A DNA stretch of 26,415 nucleotides from SAR86 cluster bacterium (GTDB taxonomy: Bacteria > Pseudomonadota > Gammaproteobacteria > SAR86 > D2472), in NCBI GenBank assembly GCA_029248485.1, contig JAQWJG010000029.1, positions 1 to 26,415 of the forward strand, in the 5' to 3' direction. Position 1 is the stretch's first letter, and each line of letters begins with the position of its first letter. This document shows positions 22,680 to 26,415 of this stretch, piece after piece. The notes below the pieces were generated by a model. It worked only from the letters and a program-made list of their open reading frames with translations, was not told the DNA's origin and did no database searches. The translations under genes were made by a program, and so were the position numbers.

Positions 22680-23678
22680 ATGAGAAAAAGAATTTTAACA
22701 GGAATTACAACAACTGGTACTCCCCATATTGGAAATTATATAGGTGCCATTAAACCTGCGCTTGAATTAGTTGCTCCTGATAATGACTCCTATTTTTTTC
22801 TTGCAGATTATCATGCGCTAATAAAGCAAACTAACCCTGCAGAAATCGAAGCAAGTGTTAAAAATGTGGCATTAGCATGGTTGTCCTCAGGTTTAGATCC
22901 TGAGCAATCATATTTTTATAGGCAATCAGATATTCCTGAAGTGCATGAGCTAACCTGGATTTTGAATTGCAGTGCCGCAAAAGGCTTGTTAAATCGAGCT
23001 CATGCTTATAAAGCCATCGTTGCTGAAAATACTCAATCGGGCAGTGATGAAGATAAAGCCATTAATATGGGTCTATTTTCGTATCCTGTCTTAATGGCTG
23101 CAGATATCTTGATCTTTAGTGCCACTCATGTTCCCGTTGGTCCAGATCAAGCTCAACACATGGAGATGACTAGGGATATTGCAGGTAAATTTAATCATAC
23201 TTATTCAAACCTTCTAACCCTTCCAGAGGCAATCATACAAAGTGAAATATCAGTCCCAGGAAATGATGGTAGAAAAATGAGTAAGTCATATAACAACATC
23301 ATCCCTTTTCTATGTTCTGAAAAAGCTTTGCAAAAATCTATATCTAAGATCGTCACAAATTCTTTGGAGCCTGGTGAGCCAAAAGATTACAAGGCTTGTA
23401 CCCTTTTTCAGCTTTATTCTTTTTTTGCCAATGCTGAAGAAATCAATAATATGAAGCAGTCATATAAAGATGGAATTGGCTGGGGCGATGTTAAAAAGGA
23501 TCTATTTACAGCCATCAATAATGAAATTCTCCCTATTAGAGAGAAATATATTCAATTAAATGATCAACCTGATCTTCTTAATGACTTATTTTCTGATGGA
23601 GCTCACAAAGTTCGTCCGCATGCCCAAGAGCTTGTTGGTAAATTACGTGAGGCTGTAGGCATTTCAAAAATTGTATAA
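22680..23678 (+). CDS. trpS: Tryptophanyl-tRNA synthetase (right-arm copy)
   Basis: A 332-residue TrpRS, the same length as the left copy. P-H-I-G-N, G-P-D-Q-A-Q-H and K-M-S-K-S are all intact, and the first 40 residues differ at only two positions (L21I and F38Y), while several codons in that stretch differ silently. Both copies look fully functional and equally conserved, so neither resembles a horizontally acquired, antibiotic-resistant second TrpRS. The promoter box is 9 bases upstream with no ribosome-binding site. The stop overlaps the TTG start of the MFS gene by 8 bases. Confidence 0.97.
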   Translation: MRKRILTGITTTGTPHIGNYIGAIKPALELVAPDNDSYFFLADYHALIKQTNPAEIEASVKNVALAWLSSGLDPEQSYFYRQSDIPEVHELTWILNCSAAKGLLNRAHAYKAIVAENTQSGSDEDKAINMGLFSYPVLMAADILIFSATHVPVGPDQAQHMEMTRDIAGKFNHTYSNLLTLPEAIIQSEISVPGNDGRKMSKSYNNIIPFLCSEKALQKSISKIVTNSLEPGEPKDYKACTLFQLYSFFANAEEINNMKQSYKDGIGWGDVKKDLFTAINNEILPIREKYIQLNDQPDLLNDLFSDGAHKVRPHAQELVGKLREAVGISKIV

Positions 23679-24876
23679 TCCTTCAAGCTGGTTAAAGTTT
23701 GGTTTATTTTCAGTAGGCTTAGGTCAGTCTTTTGCGTTTGTTTTGGTGCCTCCCTTAGCAAGAGATTTGGGATTATCTGTTATTGAAACGTCAACTATAT
23801 TCTCAATCTCTGCTGTTGCATGGGCTGTTACCAGCGCCTCATGGGGCAGGGCATCTGATAAGTATGGAAGACGCAATATAGCAGTTATAGGGCTTATTGG
23901 TTACTCAGTTTCAATCATTGCTTTGATCACACCTTTATTTCTAGTTGAACAGAAAATTGTAGACCTAGTATATCTTTTGCCTCTTCTTATATTAGGCAGA
24001 TTAATTAATGGATTAATTGGCTCTGCAACAAGACCAGCTGCCTTTGCTTACATGGCAGATATTTCAGAAAGATCAAAGCGAACTAAAAAATTTGCAAGGC
24101 TAGAGTCTAGTTTTCTGGTTGGAACAATTATGGGTCCAATGTTGGGAGGATTTTTATTTTTATATTCAAAGAGTTTGCCTTTTTATGTATTTGCTTGTTG
24201 TGGTTTTATTGCTGCTCTTGGAATTTATATTAGCTTTCCAAAACATATCATCCCTGTTGAAAAAATCGACAAAGCTATCGCTAAATTATAATATTGAGAT
24301 AAGTCTGTATGGCCATTCTTACTTATAGCTGCTTTGTCATCCCTTTGCCAGGCTTCATTGCTTCAATCGATAGGATTCTTTGTTACAGATGTTTTTTCTA
24401 ACGAAAAGGACTTGCCATTAGTGATCAGTTTAACCTTTGTGGTTTTATCTATATCAACCGTCGTCAGTCAATATATCTTTACAGATCTAAAGCCTATTTC
24501 TAATAATAAGTTACTGATATACGGTACTTTCTTAATAACAGTCTCATATATTTTGGCAGCTTTAGCATCATCTATTGCTATGTTTTATTTGGCTATGATG
24601 ATAAATGGATTTGGAGGAGGAATGTTCAGACCAGCAAATGCCTCCTCCTTATCCTTAGCTCAAACTCCTGATAATCAAGGCAAGGCTGCAGGATATTTAG
24701 GGTCTGTTATACCAATAGGGCATGTTTTAACTCCCATAGTAGCCATGCCCATCTATCAATTTGGACCAGAGTATTTATATTTTTTTAGCGCTTCTCTGTG
24801 CTTTATTTCCTTATTATTTATAATAGGACATCCATTACTAAGAAATCATGAACAAACCAGCGTTATTACTAATTAA
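23671..24876 (+). pseudogene. MFS transporter, drug-efflux type, interrupted by two in-frame stops (right-arm copy)
   Basis: The equivalent of the intact left-arm pump. From TTG 23671 the frame runs 206 codons, then meets TAA at 24289-24291 and TGA at 24295-24297, then continues in the same frame to 24876. The left copy reads L-S-Y-K-D where this one reads L-stop-Y-stop-D. There is no frameshift. The stops fall in the central cytoplasmic loop between the two six-helix halves. Motif A (G-R-A-S-D-K-Y-G-R-R) and the second-half G-G-G-M-F-R-P-A-N-A remain, so the loss is recent, or an error in sequence, or the gene is split. No ribosome-binding site or ATG precedes the second half; TTG 24334 is a poor candidate start. 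The overlaps with trpS and hemH are unchanged. Confidence 0.8.
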
Positions 24877-25858
24877 TTTAGGAACCCCAGATTCCCCATC
24901 GTACTTAGATGTTTTTAAATATTTAAGAGAGTTTTTAATGGATGCTAGGGTTATTGATGTTCCCTATATATTAAGATTCTTGCTTGTTACCCTGATCATT
25001 TGTCCATTCAGATCTTTTAGCTCCAGTAAAATCTACCAAAAACTCTGGGACCTTTCAGGAGGAGTATCTCCGTTGCTTAAAAATACTGAAGAGCTCACAA
25101 AAAAATTAAACCACCATCAGGACAAATTTAATGTTTTTTATGCAATGCGATATCAATCACCGAGTATCGAGCAAGCATTAAAGCAAATAAGACAAACAAA
25201 CCCATCTGAACTAATTATATTGCCTCTTTTTCCGCATTATGCATCTGCAACATCAGGCAGTGTCTTTGAGGAAGTCACTAAAAAACTTTCAAAGGAATGG
25301 GTTATTCCTTCCTTTAAATTTATATCACAATATTATGAGCACCCCTCATTTATAGATGCGTGGGTCGATGCCGCAAAAGACTTCAATCTTTCTGATTATG
25401 ACAAAGTTATATTCAGCTATCATGGCTTGCCTAACTCGCAGGTAAATAAGGTGTATCTAGACAATCAATGCGACGGTAAGAACTGTGAGCATGAAGTCAA
25501 TGAAGAAAATTATTATTGCTATAAAGCTACTGTTTATGAAACTTCAAAGCAAATAGCGCAAAAATTATCTCTAAATAAAGATAAATATGAGGTTACCTTT
25601 CAATCACGATTAACCAATAATTGGTTAGAGCCTTTTTCTGATGATGTAATAAAAAACCTTCCTTCTAGGGGTGCGAAGAAAGTACTTGTATTTTCACCAG
25701 CATTTACGGCTGATTGCCTTGAAACGGTTATTGAGATTGGAGATGAATACAAAGAACTTTTTTTGGAGGCTGGAGGTCAAACATTGGATTATGTTCCTTC
25801 ATTAAATTTTTCAGATGCTTGGGTTCAAGCTATTATAGATATTACTAATTCGGAATAA
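24848..25858 (+). CDS. hemH: Ferrochelatase HemH (right-arm copy)
   Basis: A 336-residue ferrochelatase with L-L-I-N-L-G-T-P, L-F-P-H-Y-A-S-A-T, F-S-Y-H-G-L-P and F-T-A-D-C-L-E-T all intact, and with the same three cysteines in the loop after the catalytic His. It ends D-I-T-N-S-E, five residues shorter than the left-arm copy, because the sequence diverges just before the SDR gene. The ATG overlaps the interrupted MFS gene by 29 bases; if ribosomes stop at 24289, coupling of hemH translation to the MFS gene would be disturbed in this copy. Confidence 0.95.
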   Translation: MNKPALLLINLGTPDSPSYLDVFKYLREFLMDARVIDVPYILRFLLVTLIICPFRSFSSSKIYQKLWDLSGGVSPLLKNTEELTKKLNHHQDKFNVFYAMRYQSPSIEQALKQIRQTNPSELIILPLFPHYASATSGSVFEEVTKKLSKEWVIPSFKFISQYYEHPSFIDAWVDAAKDFNLSDYDKVIFSYHGLPNSQVNKVYLDNQCDGKNCEHEVNEENYYCYKATVYETSKQIAQKLSLNKDKYEVTFQSRLTNNWLEPFSDDVIKNLPSRGAKKVLVFSPAFTADCLETVIEIGDEYKELFLEAGGQTLDYVPSLNFSDAWVQAIIDITNSE

Positions 25859-25866
25859 GGATCAAA

Positions 25867-26415
25867 ATGTTTAAAGAAGATGTTTTAAAAGGAAAGAAAA
25901 TCTTGGTTACTGGTGGAGGCACTGGCTTGGGTAAAGAGATGTCTGAACACTATGTGCAACATGGTGCTGATGTGGTTATCTGTGGAAGAAGAGAAAGTGT
26001 GCTGGCCGAAACAGCCACGGAATTTAAAGAAAAATATGGAGCGGATGTTAGATATCAACCTTTAGATATTCGATCGCCACAAGATGTAGAGGATTTTATT
26101 GAATCCATTTTTCAAGAGGGCCCACTTCATGGCTTAGTTAATAATGCTGCAGGGAATTTTATCTCTCCTACAAAGGATTTATCTGCAAGAGGTTTTGATG
26201 CTATTGCTAATATAGTTTTTCATGGAACATTTTATGTAACCAATGCGGTTGGCAAAAAATGGCTCGAGCAAAATATTAAAGGATCAATCATTTCCATACT
26301 TGCAACTTGGGTTTGGACGGGCTCGCCCTTCGTTGTTCCTTCGGCTATGTCAAAATCTGCTCTTAACACTATGACAAAATCTCTAGCAGTGGAGTGGGGG
26401 CCTCATGGAATCAGG
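25867..26415 (+). CDS. SDR oxidoreductase, 2,4-dienoyl-CoA-reductase-like, N-terminal 183 codons (right-arm copy, 3' end outside window)
   Basis: The frame is open from ATG 25867 to the window edge. It has T-G-G-G-T-G-L-G, C-G-R-R, N-N-A-A-G-N-F and the Tyr-less S-A-M-S-K-S-A active-site segment, followed by S-L-A-V-E-W-G-P-H-G-I-R, where the window ends. AAGG lies 7 bases before the ATG. Only one ATG is present here, which fixes the start of the left copy as its second ATG. The spacing from hemH is 8 bases; in the left arm the genes overlap. Confidence 0.9.
   Translation, partial: MFKEDVLKGKKILVTGGGTGLGKEMSEHYVQHGADVVICGRRESVLAETATEFKEKYGADVRYQPLDIRSPQDVEDFIESIFQEGPLHGLVNNAAGNFISPTKDLSARGFDAIANIVFHGTFYVTNAVGKKWLEQNIKGSIISILATWVWTGSPFVVPSAMSKSALNTMTKSLAVEWGPHGIR

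Larger units (their letters stand above)
18698..26415 (+). repeat. Right arm of the giant diverged inverted repeat (continues past the window)
   Basis: This 7,718-base arm starts with GATGAGGTTGAGC at 18698, the mirror of the left-arm end. Hand-compared stretches give 91% protein identity (DUF1145), 88% (first 100 residues of HemH), 92% (first 100 of DUF349) and 66% (last 68 of DUF349). Many codon differences are synonymous. The arm runs off the right edge within the SDR gene, so its full length is unknown. Confidence 0.92.

Noticed and set aside
22680..23678. Second trpS as an acquired resistance gene for a TrpRS inhibitor
   Set aside because: The two copies are equally conserved, close orthologue-like proteins embedded in the same gene order; resistant second copies are usually distant homologues alone.
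24289..24297. Stop-codon reassignment
   Set aside because: TAA and TGA both occur here and both end other genes in the window normally, for example TGA for the Trm112-like gene and TAA for the DUF885 gene.
24119..24328. Alternative-frame gene bridging the MFS stops
   Set aside because: It is a plus-strand shadow frame within the MFS gene and its product has no meaningful composition beyond hydrophobic read-through of the transporter DNA.
24286..24340. Frameshift in the right-arm MFS gene
   Set aside because: Both halves are in the same frame (23671 and 24298 agree modulo 3); the interruption is two stop codons, with no indel relative to the left arm.
10833..26415. Same-molecule hairpin artefact (long-read adapter failure or amplification fold-back)
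   Set aside because: Such artefacts give identical arms. These arms differ throughout, with silent changes and conservative replacements, so two different source loci are needed.

Overview
The window looks like a piece of an AT-rich, tightly packed marine-type gammaproteobacterium, and a SAR86-like lineage is my best guess. The basis is the low GC, very short or overlapping gene junctions, TTG/GTG starts, and a classic gammaproteobacterial envelope operon. The taxonomic call is inference; there is no rRNA gene in the window to confirm it. No tRNA, rRNA, insertion sequence, CRISPR array or convincing terminator was found, and no stretch over about 150 bases lacks coding sequence.

Region 1 (1-343, +) is the 3' end of a DUF885 gene. 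Region 2 (340-10428, all -) is one long run of genes read leftward: an aldehyde dehydrogenase, then a Lol permease, LolD, ExbB, ExbD, a single 918-residue MsbA-LpxK fusion protein, a Trm112-like zinc protein, KdsB, MurB, a LysE-type exporter and a DUF1285 protein. Junctions are 5 bases or less, or overlaps. Together these genes serve the Gram-negative envelope: lipoprotein release, proton-driven energy transfer, lipid A phosphorylation and flipping, Kdo activation and peptidoglycan precursor synthesis.

Region 3 (about 10503 to the window end) is a giant inverted repeat. The left arm, read leftward from the centre, holds the C-terminus of a GPH-type sugar/cation symporter, tetR, a DUF1145 protein, a MATE pump, (opposite strand) a DUF349 protein, trpS, an MFS pump, hemH and an SDR. 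The right arm holds the same genes in the same order, with the same overlaps, in mirror image and running off the right edge. The arms are diverged: protein identity is roughly 85-92% in most stretches compared by hand, and many differences are synonymous. They face each other around a 144-base centre (18554-18697) inside the symporter gene, which is truncated in both arms. Arm divergence under purifying selection fits two orthologous loci from related strains joined head to head (a chimeric contig or clone) better than a palindrome within one genome, but the sequence alone cannot settle this.

The most notable biology outside that question is the MsbA-LpxK fusion. It would put the lipid A 4'-kinase and the lipid A flippase in one polypeptide. 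The two arms also act as a built-in comparison: they support several start codons and two conserved -10 elements that predict leaderless trpS and tetR mRNAs, and they expose two in-frame stop codons in the right-arm MFS gene.
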